From: RGIG8785 sp045655245 | Lineage (GTDB): Bacteria; Bacillota; Clostridia; RGIG8785 | DNA: 13,730 bases | Direction of reading: 5' to 3' | Assembly: GCA_045655245.1 (NCBI GenBank) | Contig: JAZOOX010000042.1 | Location: 1 to 13,730 of the forward strand | Shown: piece after piece, positions 1 through 6,452 of the stretch | Layout of the letters: each line of letters begins with the position of its first letter | Numbering within the stretch: the stretch's first letter is position 1 | The notes under the pieces: model-generated | What the model was told of the DNA's origin: nothing | Database searches by the model: none | What the model saw: only the letters and a program-made list of their open reading frames with translations | Translations under genes and position numbers: made by a program

Positions 1-324
1 CTTGGGGCAGCCCCCTATTTTGCCGGGGGGGGGGGGGGGGGGGCGGGGGGGGCCACCGGGGAAAACCGATTTGCCCCCGAACGGGCGGTAACCCGCGGGG
101 AAATGGCACAGGCACTCTATCGGATCTTGACGCCGCCCAAGGGAGAGAGCGCGGGATTTACCGACCTGCCCGACGGGCATCCTTACAAAGAAGCCATTGA
201 TGCGCTTTGTCAAATGGGGGTCCTGGAGGGGGTGGGCAACGGTCGGTTTGAACCCGACCGTCCCGTGACCCGCGCCGAGGTCTGTGCCCTATTATTGCGC
301 ATAGATGGGGAAACCCCCTCATAA
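1..324 (+). CDS. SLH-domain surface protein, C-terminal fragment
   Basis: This is the 3' end of a gene that enters from the left edge; the frame is open from base 1 to the TAA at 322-324. The last ~50 residues form a clear S-layer homology domain (FTDLPDGHPY at the start, then GRFEPDRPVTRAE and a hydrophobic helix). Just before it, NRFAPERAVTRGE is the second half of another SLH domain. SLH domains normally anchor exported proteins to secondary cell-wall polymers, so the product should be on the cell surface. What the missing N-terminal part does cannot be seen. The first half of the upstream SLH domain is replaced by a poly-G/Gly stretch (bases 25-52) that looks like a sequence artefact, so the frame across bases 1-60 is not reliable. 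The M14 peptidase gene starts 20 bp downstream with no terminator between, suggesting cotranscription. Confidence 0.8.
   Translation, partial: LGAAPYFAGGGGGGAGGATGENRFAPERAVTRGEMAQALYRILTPPKGESAGFTDLPDGHPYKEAIDALCQMGVLEGVGNGRFEPDRPVTRAEVCALLLRIDGETPS
25..52. repeat. Poly-G tract (G19-C-G8)
   Basis: There are 19 consecutive G, one C, then 8 more G, lying 24 bases from the left edge. The tract falls inside an SLH domain where about 25 non-glycine residues would be expected between the YFA motif and NRF, but only about ten Gly/Ala codons are present. Long G runs at contig ends are typical of two-colour sequencing artefacts, so this is probably not genuine sequence. A phase-variable homopolymer is the less likely alternative. 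Confidence 0.75.
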
Positions 325-344
325 AATGAAGCGGAGGTGAGGTC

Positions 345-1226
345 TTGTACGATTATGCGCAATTAAAAAAGACGGCAGAGGCGTTGCCCCATACCGTTTT
401 TGGACAGAGTGTATTGCATCGGAATCTGTATCTGCTATCCCTGGGTCAGGGACCTGTCAGGGTTTTGCTCCATGCCGCCCACCACGGGCTGGAGCAGATT
501 ACTACCGAGGTTTTGATGCGCTTTTATTGGGAGTGTCGGGAAGGGATCTTGCGGGGGGATCGGGCTTGTACGGAGCTGGCGGAGCGGCTGACGGTGGACC
601 TCGTTCCCATGGTCAACCCTGACGGGGTGGAGTTGGTGCTTCACGGGTTGTCGGGGGATCATCCCTACTACTATGACCTGAAACGGATGCTCAACGGCAG
701 GGAACCGTGGGAGGTCTGGCAGGCGAACATCCGCGGGGTGGACCTGAACCACAACTACGATGCAGGGTTCGAGCGTTCCAAAACCTTGCTGTCCGCCGTG
801 GGGATTACCGAGGCGGGACCCACCCGCTATGCAGGGGAGACCCCCGAGAGCGAGCCTGAAAGCCGTGCTCTGGCGGAACTTACCCGTCAGCGGGACTATG
901 ACCTGACCCTGGCGTTTCATTCCCAGGGCGAGGTGATTTACTACGGGTATCTGAACTACGCCCCGCCCGAGGCCGAGGAGATCGGCAGGGTTTTGGCGGA
1001 GGCAACCGGTTACGGGCTTGAAAAAGCCGAGGGCGTGTCAGCCCTCGGCGGGTATAAGGATTGGTTTACGAAAGCCTTTCGCCGACCCGGGTACACCATC
1101 GAGGTGGGGCGGGGGAAAAACCCTTTGCCGCCCACCGACCTGGAAGGGATCTACCAACGGGTGCGGCCGATGCTCTTTACACTGCCGAAGTTAAAGTACC
1201 GATCCAAAGATAGGTCAGATACATGA
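345..1226 (+). CDS. M14-family zinc peptidase (gamma-D-glutamyl-diamino acid endopeptidase-like)
   Basis: This predicted 293-residue metallopeptidase resembles the YqgT/ENP1 group, which cuts the gamma-D-Glu to diaminopimelate bond in peptidoglycan peptides. Zinc ligands are visible as H47 and E50 (HGLE) and H192 (FHSQG). The catalytic Glu is E253 (TIEVG). NPDG at 91-94, RGVDLNHNY at 130-138 and GGYKDWF at 235-241 are family motifs for substrate binding. There is no signal peptide or LysM domain, so it probably works on imported or cytoplasmic muropeptides or on immature spores. I chose the TTG start at 345 because GGAGGTGAGG (333-342) lies just upstream and no ATG precedes the conserved fold. 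Its last 50 bp overlap the end of the convergent antiporter gene, and a perfect hairpin at 1026-1049 inside it looks like the terminator of that opposing operon. The family is secure; exact substrate specificity is inferred. Confidence 0.88.
   Translation: MYDYAQLKKTAEALPHTVFGQSVLHRNLYLLSLGQGPVRVLLHAAHHGLEQITTEVLMRFYWECREGILRGDRACTELAERLTVDLVPMVNPDGVELVLHGLSGDHPYYYDLKRMLNGREPWEVWQANIRGVDLNHNYDAGFERSKTLLSAVGITEAGPTRYAGETPESEPESRALAELTRQRDYDLTLAFHSQGEVIYYGYLNYAPPEAEEIGRVLAEATGYGLEKAEGVSALGGYKDWFTKAFRRPGYTIEVGRGKNPLPPTDLEGIYQRVRPMLFTLPKLKYRSKDRSDT
1021..1049 (-). terminator. Rho-independent terminator of the antiporter operon, inside the M14 coding sequence
   Basis: On the minus strand a perfect 9-bp stem, GCCGAGGGC / GCCCTCGGC, with a 6-base loop is followed directly by TTTTT. 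It lies about 128 bp past the antiporter stop codon, in the right orientation to end the minus-strand operon. On the plus strand the same bases encode part of the M14 peptidase (around EKAEGVSALGG) and have no T tract after the stem. The function is inferred from structure alone. Confidence 0.6.
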
Positions 1227-2121
1227 ACAGCAGAATCCCCCCGTTTAAGCGGGTATAACGGCGGTCTCCGTAAAGGGTGAAGAGGAGGACGCCGCTGACC
1301 ATCAGTAACAGCGCGGGGAGATGGTAGCTCATAAAAATCGGCGGGGTGGACAGTCCACGGACGGCGGCAGAGGCGCCGATGACCAACAGGACGTTTAGGA
1401 TGCAGGAGCCAATGAGGTTGCCCACCGTAAGACCGAGGGCGTTTTTGCGGATGGCAAGGATGGCGGTCACCAGTTCGGGCAAGGAAGTTCCCACAGCGGT
1501 GGCGGTCAGTCCGACCACCATGGGGGGAAGTCCCCAAAGCCCCGCAATGGCAATGCCTTCCTGGACCAAAATACGGGAACCGTAAAAAATGCCCACGGCG
1601 CCTAAGACCAAAAGCACAGCCTCCCGCGCCAGAGCGGAGCGGGCAGTACCGACTTCCGCCTTTTTGGCGGGGCGTTTTTTGGCGTTACGGGCGTTTGTGT
1701 AAAGAAAGAGTACCAAAAACGCCAACAGCACCAATCCCGAAGCCTGGGGAACGCCCTCGAACAATGCCAGGTTCAATGCCCAAAACCCCAAGGAGAGCAG
1801 GAGCATCCAGCAGTTTGCCACAATGCCCTGCTTTTCTTTGATTTCGGGACGGGCGACCAAAAAGACCACGCCTAAAATCAGGCCGATGTTGGCGGCGATG
1901 GAGCCGATGGCATTGGCGGTGGCAAAAGCAGGTTCTCCCAACAACGAGGAAGCAACCGATACGGCGGCTTCGGGCAGGGTGGTGCAGATGCTGACCACGG
2001 TGACCCCGATGACCCCTTCGTGTACCTCCAAACGCCGTGCAAAGTAGCGGGCGGAGCCAACCAAAAGGTCGGCGCCCTTTAAAATCAGTAACAGACCGAA
2101 AATAAACAACAGGTATTCCAT
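1177..2121 (-). CDS. Calcium/sodium antiporter, CaCA family (YrbG-like)
   Basis: This 314-residue, very hydrophobic membrane protein has the two inverted alpha-repeats of the Ca2+/cation antiporter superfamily. Repeat 1 carries CTTLPE at 46-51 and GSIAANIG at 73-80. Repeat 2 carries GTSLPE at 211-216 and GNLIGSCILN at 234-243. The Glu residues E51 and E216 are the expected cation-binding carboxylates. A basic loop around 144-154 (NARNAKKRPAKK) separates the halves. It probably exchanges Na+ or H+ for Ca2+ across the cytoplasmic membrane. Repeat 1 reads CTTLPE where the family usually has a Gly-Thr-Ser-type motif, a mild deviation. The ATG start is preceded by AAAGGATG, and only one base separates it from the recD2 stop, so translation is probably coupled. 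The ion specificity is not visible from sequence. Confidence 0.92.
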   Translation of the reverse strand: MEYLLFIFGLLLILKGADLLVGSARYFARRLEVHEGVIGVTVVSICTTLPEAAVSVASSLLGEPAFATANAIGSIAANIGLILGVVFLVARPEIKEKQGIVANCWMLLLSLGFWALNLALFEGVPQASGLVLLAFLVLFLYTNARNAKKRPAKKAEVGTARSALAREAVLLVLGAVGIFYGSRILVQEGIAIAGLWGLPPMVVGLTATAVGTSLPELVTAILAIRKNALGLTVGNLIGSCILNVLLVIGASAAVRGLSTPPIFMSYHLPALLLMVSGVLLFTLYGDRRYTRLNGGILLFMYLTYLWIGTLTSAV

Positions 2122-2122
2122 A

Positions 2123-4315
2123 TTACCATCCTTTCAACCGTTCCGAAAGTCCCGAAAAACGGGGTTCGGTATGGGTGTTTTCTACCATTTCACGAATCAG
2201 TTCCTCGTTCCCCACCAGTACCACCAACCGTTTGGCACGGGTGACGGCGGTATAAAAGAGGTTGCGGGTCAAAAGCCGCGGGGAGGTGTGGAACAAGGGG
2301 AAAACCACCGCATCGTACTCACTGCCCTGACTCTTATGGACGGTGACGGCATAAGCCAGTTCCAGCTCGTCCAACAGCGAGAAGGGGTATTCTGCCACGC
2401 GGTCATCGTCAAAGGCCACGATGAGGGTTTCGGACAACGGCTTGATCTGGGTCAGAACCCCTGTATCTCCGTTATAGACCCCCGTACCCGTTTCCTCCGA
2501 GTCGGCTTTGGTCCATTCCAGTTCGTAGTTGTTTTTAATCTGCATCACACGGTCGCCGATGCGGAAGGTGCGGTTTTGATGACGATGCTCCCGTTTTAAG
2601 ATCGAGGGGGGGTTTAATACCTCCTGCAGTTTGCGGTTTAGCTCCCACACCCCCAAGGGCGTTTTTTTGGTGGGGGAGAGCAGTTGGATCTGTGCCATCG
2701 GCTCGTCCTTAAAAAAGGCGGGGAGACGGTTTTGAACCAGGTCCAGCAACAGGTCGGAAATCTCGCCGAAGCTGCGGGCGGGAATCCAAAAAAAGTCCTG
2801 CTCCCGCGTGCCGTTTAGGGGGAGTTCCCCGCGGTTGATGCGATGGGCGTTTTGGACAATCAGGCTTTTTGCCGCCTGGCGGAAAATCTTGTCCAGTGCC
2901 GTGACGGTAATGCGGTTGCTGTTCAGCAAATCCCGAAGGACGTTCCCTGCGCCTACGGCGGGGAGCTGGTCGGCGTCACCGACCAGTACAATGCGGGTAG
3001 AAGGCAGGGTAGCGTCTAACAGCGAGTCGAATAACAATAAATCCATCATGGACATTTCGTCTACGATCAGTACGTCCGCAGGCAGGGGATTGTCCCGCCG
3101 CCGACGGAATACAGGGGATTGTTCGTCTTTGGAATACTCGGTCTCCAAAAGACGATGCACCGTTTTGGCTTCCCGACCGCAAAGGGTTTCCATCCGCTTT
3201 GCCGCACGGCCCGTAGGCGCCGCAAGAGCCACCTTTTTGCCCCGCAGTTCAAAGAGCCGGATGATGGCACGGACGATGGTGGTTTTGCCCGTGCCAGGAC
3301 CGCCCGTCAGAATCATGATCCCGTTTTGCAACGCCGATTCGCAGGCGGACAGTTGTTGCGGGTCTAAGGTAAGACCCATTTCGTCTTCTAAAAGGGTGGC
3401 TTCCTCGGGGGTCAGAGCATCGTCAAAGGACAGGTCTGCCCGAAGGAGTAAATCGGCGGCGACCTTCTTCTCCGCCTCGTCAAAGCGGGGGAGATAGACC
3501 TTAACCCCACGGACGATCAGATCCCCGTCCGCTGCAAGGCGTACCAAGGCATCCTCCACTTCAGATTCTTTTGATTCAAAGGCTTTTGCGCCCCGCAGGG
3601 TCAACAGCTCACGGGGGAGGTAGGTGTGTCCTTCCCCGGCGGCCTGCTCCAACAGATAGCAGAGTCCGCCGCCCAACCGCTCGGGGGCGTTTTTGGCAAA
3701 GCCCATTTTCAGACCGATGGCGTCTGCCGTGGGGAATCCTACTCCCGCCAGGTCCCGTGCCAATCGGTAGGGGTTCTTTTGGATGACGCTTACGGCGTCC
3801 AGCCCGTAGTGTTCCCACACCCGCAGGGTGAAGGAGGCGCTGACCCCGTACTTCTGTAAAAATAATGCCAGGGATTGCATCCCCATATGCATGAAATAAT
3901 CGTCACGGATCTGCCGTGCTTTTTTGATGGAAATGCCGCTGATGGCGGTCAGTTGCGAACAGTCGTTTTGGATGATGTCCATGGTGTCCGCTCCAAAGGT
4001 GTCCACGATCTTTCGGGCGGTGGCGGGACCCACGCCGTTGAACAGTCCCGATGCCAGGAACTGCACCCAGCCTTCGCTTTCGGTGCTTTCTTCGATGGCA
4101 AGTAGGTTTTTGACCTCCAGCTGGTGTCCGTAGATGGGATGGTCCTTGTAGGTCCCTTCCACCGTCAGGACTTGTCCGGGGTGGAGTGCCGGCAGAGCGC
4201 CGACGACGGTTAAAGGGTCGTTATTGGGGATGTCTATTTCGCAGACGGTAAACCCGTTTTCCCGGTTGGCAAAAACGATCTCGGTCACCGTCCCCGTGAT
4301 TTTCTCGTATCGCAT
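2123..4315 (-). CDS. recD2: ATP-dependent DNA helicase RecD2 (YrrC-type, SF1B)
   Basis: This predicted 5'-to-3' DNA helicase of the RecD2/YrrC type works outside RecBCD in recombination and repair. From N to C there is a small OB-like domain (about 1-75), helix-hairpin-helix segments (about 85-200, including GLFNGVGPATA), and the two RecA-like domains. Motifs seen are the Q-motif region DPQQ at 319-322, Walker A GGPGTGKTT at 339-347, Walker B DEMSMMD at 420-426, motif III GDADQLPAVGAGNV at 447-460, HKSQGSE at 661-667, and YTAVTRAK at 689-696. The length, 730 residues, is typical. I chose ATG at 4315 because TCCTCC at 4321-4326 (GGAGGA on the coding strand) lies 5 bases away; the in-frame TTG at 4318 is only 2 bases from it. 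The start overlaps the upstream cysteine-rich gene by 95 bp, and the antiporter follows after one base. Confidence 0.96.
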   Translation of the reverse strand: MRYEKITGTVTEIVFANRENGFTVCEIDIPNNDPLTVVGALPALHPGQVLTVEGTYKDHPIYGHQLEVKNLLAIEESTESEGWVQFLASGLFNGVGPATARKIVDTFGADTMDIIQNDCSQLTAISGISIKKARQIRDDYFMHMGMQSLALFLQKYGVSASFTLRVWEHYGLDAVSVIQKNPYRLARDLAGVGFPTADAIGLKMGFAKNAPERLGGGLCYLLEQAAGEGHTYLPRELLTLRGAKAFESKESEVEDALVRLAADGDLIVRGVKVYLPRFDEAEKKVAADLLLRADLSFDDALTPEEATLLEDEMGLTLDPQQLSACESALQNGIMILTGGPGTGKTTIVRAIIRLFELRGKKVALAAPTGRAAKRMETLCGREAKTVHRLLETEYSKDEQSPVFRRRRDNPLPADVLIVDEMSMMDLLLFDSLLDATLPSTRIVLVGDADQLPAVGAGNVLRDLLNSNRITVTALDKIFRQAAKSLIVQNAHRINRGELPLNGTREQDFFWIPARSFGEISDLLLDLVQNRLPAFFKDEPMAQIQLLSPTKKTPLGVWELNRKLQEVLNPPSILKREHRHQNRTFRIGDRVMQIKNNYELEWTKADSEETGTGVYNGDTGVLTQIKPLSETLIVAFDDDRVAEYPFSLLDELELAYAVTVHKSQGSEYDAVVFPLFHTSPRLLTRNLFYTAVTRAKRLVVLVGNEELIREMVENTHTEPRFSGLSERLKGW

Positions 4316-4616
4316 CAAAGTCCTCCAAACGCTCTACAAAAAAGCAGGGCGTGTCGCCGCAAAGGCGGGTCAGCAGTGCAAATGTTTCGTCATCGGCGGC
4401 GTAAAAGGTCACGTCAGAAATAGGCAGGGGCCCGTTTTGTACGGTGTGCAAAATCTGACGTACGGTCATTTCGCAACATTCCCCGCCGCAAACGGTCGCC
4501 GTCATACTGACCTGACAGCCCTGACAACGCTTGTGATAAAGGCAGGCTTCGGTTACGGTCAGCAGGATGGCACCCAGACCGCAAACCGCCAACATACACA
4601 AAATGGCAAAACCCAT
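4221..4616 (-). CDS. Small cysteine-rich membrane protein, unknown function
   Basis: I do not recognise a named family. The 131-residue product begins with one hydrophobic segment (about residues 3-24) and then a cysteine-rich stretch: C25, C31, C34, C43, C47 and C48, including CQGC and GGECCE. In total there are 11 Cys. After it comes an acidic alpha/beta-like part (about 65-100). Small proteins with one membrane segment and Cys pairs sit before recD2 in some clostridia, but that is from memory. The ATG start is strongly supported by AAGGAGGAAG 4 bases upstream. The frame runs 95 bp into recD2, so residues 101-131 overlap that gene; the basic tail RVYRLRNRHPQ may be non-native. A one-base shift just upstream would end the gene at a TGATG overlap with the recD2 start. 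A good promoter lies at 4681-4709. Confidence 0.68.
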   Translation of the reverse strand: MGFAILCMLAVCGLGAILLTVTEACLYHKRCQGCQVSMTATVCGGECCEMTVRQILHTVQNGPLPISDVTFYAADDETFALLTRLCGDTPCFFVERLEDFDAIRENHGDGDRDRFCQPGKRVYRLRNRHPQ

Positions 4617-4655
4617 AATCTTCCTCCTTTTTACCACAGTATATGAGAAAAGGAG

Positions 4656-4678
4656 AAAGGCGGGAACTACCCGCCTTT
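4656..4678. terminator. Hairpin after dacF, also at the 5' end of the next transcript
   Basis: AAAGGCGGG / CCCGCCTTT forms a 9-bp perfect stem with a 5-base loop. On the minus strand it lies 12 bp past the carboxypeptidase stop codon and could end that transcript, though its downstream tract (TTTCTCCTTTTC) is interrupted. On the plus strand the T tract is better, but no plus-strand gene is known there. It also sits at the predicted transcription start of the cysteine-rich gene. Confidence 0.6.
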
Positions 4679-4680
4679 TT

Positions 4681-4709
4681 ATTATACCATCAAATTTTTG
4701 GTTTTGCAA
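4681..4709 (-). promoter_or_regulatory. Sigma-A promoter for the cysteine-rich gene/recD2/antiporter operon
   Basis: Read on the minus strand: TTGCAA (4704-4709), a 17-base spacer, then a perfect TATAAT (4681-4686). The -35 box lies inside the last codons of the upstream carboxypeptidase gene. The predicted start near 4674-4675 falls at the base of the hairpin at 4656-4678, leaving a leader of about 58 bases. Confidence 0.7.
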
Positions 4710-5823
4710 CCACCCAACTGCGGCAAAGGAGGGAAAAAGACGCGCCCATTCCCCGTTTGCCCACCCCGTCGGCGGCAACCAGGGGAAGACTGCCGATTTC
4801 TTCGCTCCCTACCAAGAACCGAATCTGCCCCAGCTCCTGCCCTGCTTCAATGGGCGCGGCAACACTTTCGGGGATCTCGGTCACCGAAGTCAGCGACGAA
4901 CCTTGCCCCTTTTTCAGCAGCGGGGCAAACGCCTTTTGCGGGACGACCGCCACTTCCGCGGCACTGCCTTTGGTGACGGGGATGTTACCCAGCACTGCTC
5001 CCGCATCTACCCCGTGACCGATTTCGTAATTGGCAAAGCCGAAGTCCAACAGGGCGGTGGCGTCGGCAAACCGCTCCTTGCTGGTGGGCGCACCCAGGAC
5101 CACGGCGATCAGTTGCATTCCGTCCCGCAAAGCCCCTGCCGAAAGACAGAACCCCGCTTCTCCCGTTGACCCCGTTTTAATGCCGTTGGCGCCCTTGTAA
5201 AAGCGAATGAGCTTGTTGGTGTTGGCAAGGCCGAAGGCGCCGTCCCGCAGGGAATCGGTCCAGATGCCCAGGTACGGCAAAATCTTTTTGTGCTTCATCA
5301 GCTCCCGGGACATTAAAGCAATGTCGTAGGCGGTGGTCAGATGGTTGGGGTCGGGCAGACCGTTGGTGTTGCAAAACGTGGTGTTTTTCATCCCCAAGGC
5401 GGCGGCACGTTCGTTCATCTGTGCCACAAACGCCGACTCGCTCCCTGCGATATGCTCCGCCATCGCCACACAGGCATCGTTTGCCGAAGCAACGGCAATG
5501 GCCTTTAGCATATCCGAAACGGTCATCTGCTCTCCCGCTTTCAGGTAGACCTGGGACCCGCCCATAGAGGAGGCGTAGTCACTGCAGGAAACCAAATCGT
5601 CCATTTTAATCTTGCCGCCGTCAACGGCTTCGGCAATCAGGAGCATGGTCATAATCTTGGTCACACTGGCGGGAGGCAGTTTTTGGTGGGGGTCTTTTTC
5701 CAGCAAGACCGTTCCCGAGGATGCCTCGATCAGCAGGGCGGATTTGGAGGCAAGAGGTACCTCCGCAGACACGCTTACCGTTAATAAAATCAGCGCCAAT
5801 CCCAAAGAAATGGCTCGTTTCAT
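4690..5823 (-). CDS. dacF: Serine-type D-Ala-D-Ala carboxypeptidase (DacF/PBP5 family)
   Basis: This predicted low-molecular-weight penicillin-binding protein removes the terminal D-Ala from peptidoglycan pentapeptides outside the membrane. A signal peptide covers residues 1-20 (hydrophobic core LGLALILLTV, cut near VSA-EV). The three active-site motifs are present: SVTK at 53-56 (nucleophile S53), SAN at 113-115 and KTG at 216-218. Residues from about 270 to 350 match the C-terminal beta domain of PBP5-type enzymes. At 377 residues it is near normal length, but I see no clear amphipathic or hydrophobic membrane anchor at the end (SFSLLCRSWVVAKPKI), so it may be secreted or loosely attached. 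The ATG start follows GAGGTGATTCC. The gene is monocistronic, divergent from ruvC. The name dacF is by resemblance; other clostridial dac paralogues would look similar. Confidence 0.9.
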   Translation of the reverse strand: MKRAISLGLALILLTVSVSAEVPLASKSALLIEASSGTVLLEKDPHQKLPPASVTKIMTMLLIAEAVDGGKIKMDDLVSCSDYASSMGGSQVYLKAGEQMTVSDMLKAIAVASANDACVAMAEHIAGSESAFVAQMNERAAALGMKNTTFCNTNGLPDPNHLTTAYDIALMSRELMKHKKILPYLGIWTDSLRDGAFGLANTNKLIRFYKGANGIKTGSTGEAGFCLSAGALRDGMQLIAVVLGAPTSKERFADATALLDFGFANYEIGHGVDAGAVLGNIPVTKGSAAEVAVVPQKAFAPLLKKGQGSSLTSVTEIPESVAAPIEAGQELGQIRFLVGSEEIGSLPLVAADGVGKRGMGASFSLLCRSWVVAKPKI

Positions 5824-5865
5824 GGAATCACCTCAGATTAACTTATGAGTCTGAATTTTCCTATA

Positions 5866-5897
5866 GACCAAACGTGAAAAATATTTGCTTTTTGGTC
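5866..5897. repeat. Inverted repeat around the ruvC -35 box
   Basis: GACCAAA (5866-5872) and TTTGGTC (5891-5897) are perfect 7-base inverted arms with 18 bases between. The -35 box of the ruvC promoter (5885-5890) lies between the arms and abuts the right one. The sequence does not match the Gram-positive LexA box (GAAC-N4-GTTC). It could be an operator for an unknown regulator; the evidence is only the symmetry and position. Confidence 0.35.
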
Positions 5898-5913
5898 AAC
5901 GCCGTGATATAAT
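5885..5913 (+). promoter_or_regulatory. Extended -10 sigma-A promoter for ruvCAB-amidase
   Basis: TTGCTT (5885-5890), a 17-base spacer, then a perfect TATAAT (5908-5913) preceded by TGA, making an extended -10 (TGnTATAAT). Transcription should start near 5920, giving a leader of about 30 bases before ruvC. It is the only good promoter I see ahead of this four-gene operon. Confidence 0.75.
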
Positions 5914-5952
5914 GATGGTATACAAAAAAGTGGGGGAGTGGGTGAAAAGGAA

Positions 5953-6450
5953 ATGGTGATTTTGGGCATTGACCCGGGGATTGCGATCGTGGGTTACGGT
6001 GTTGTACGGTACGAGAATAATCGGTTTACCCCCATCGACTACGGCGCCATCGAAACCAAGTCTGCCACCCCGACGGTGGACCGCCTCATCCAGGTCCACG
6101 ACCGCCTTTTGGAGGTGCTGGACAAGCACCGTCCCGACGTGGCGGCGGTGGAGGAGCTTTTCTTCCAGCACAACCAAACCACCATCATCAACGTTGCCCA
6201 GGCACGGGGCGCTCTTTTAATGGCACTTGCCCGGCATCGGGTGCCGATTTTTGAGTATACGCCCATGCAGGTCAAGCAGGCAGTGACCGGCTACGGCCGT
6301 GCAGACAAGACCCAGATCCAGACCATGATGAAAATGCTTTTGGGACTGCCCGCCGTACCCAAGCCCGATGACGTGGCGGACGCACTTGCCATTGCCATCT
6401 GCCACGCCCACAGCCATAAACCCATCAATTCTGTCCGTAGGGGGATTTAA
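5953..6450 (+). CDS. ruvC: Crossover junction endodeoxyribonuclease RuvC
   Basis: RuvC is the Holliday-junction resolvase that cuts junctions moved by RuvAB. The four catalytic acidic residues of the RNase H-like fold are visible: D7 (GIDPG), E67 (AVEELFF), D140 and D143 (PDDVADALAIA). The basic GYGRADKTQ segment (113-121) is also typical. The length, 165 residues, is usual. The start is uncertain by a few codons. ATG 5953 gives the family-like MVILGIDPG, but AAAGG (5946-5950) is only 2 bases from it; GTG 5956 has better spacing (5 bases), and GTG 5938 would add five residues. The gene is first in a tight operon: ruvA starts 2 bases after the stop. No LexA box is visible upstream. Confidence 0.96.
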   Translation: MVILGIDPGIAIVGYGVVRYENNRFTPIDYGAIETKSATPTVDRLIQVHDRLLEVLDKHRPDVAAVEELFFQHNQTTIINVAQARGALLMALARHRVPIFEYTPMQVKQAVTGYGRADKTQIQTMMKMLLGLPAVPKPDDVADALAIAICHAHSHKPINSVRRGI

Positions 6451-6452
6451 CG

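Noticed and set aside
435..920. 161-residue minus-strand open frame
   Set aside because: Antisense to the M14 peptidase zinc-site region; no domain or credible ribosome site.
2808..3497. 229-residue plus-strand open frame
   Set aside because: Antisense to the helicase core of recD2, with Ser/Arg-rich low-complexity sequence typical of a shadow frame.
4567..5169. 200-residue plus-strand open frame between recD2 and dacF regions
   Set aside because: It crosses the antisense of two real genes and the hairpin/promoter segment; the sequence looks random.
5833..5856. TCAGA/TCTGA inverted arms upstream of dacF
   Set aside because: Only 5 bases per arm in an AT-rich region; expected by chance, and no clear promoter could be tied to it.
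5824..5937. LexA (SOS) box upstream of ruvC
   Set aside because: I looked for the GAAC-N4-GTTC type motif and found none in the intergenic region.
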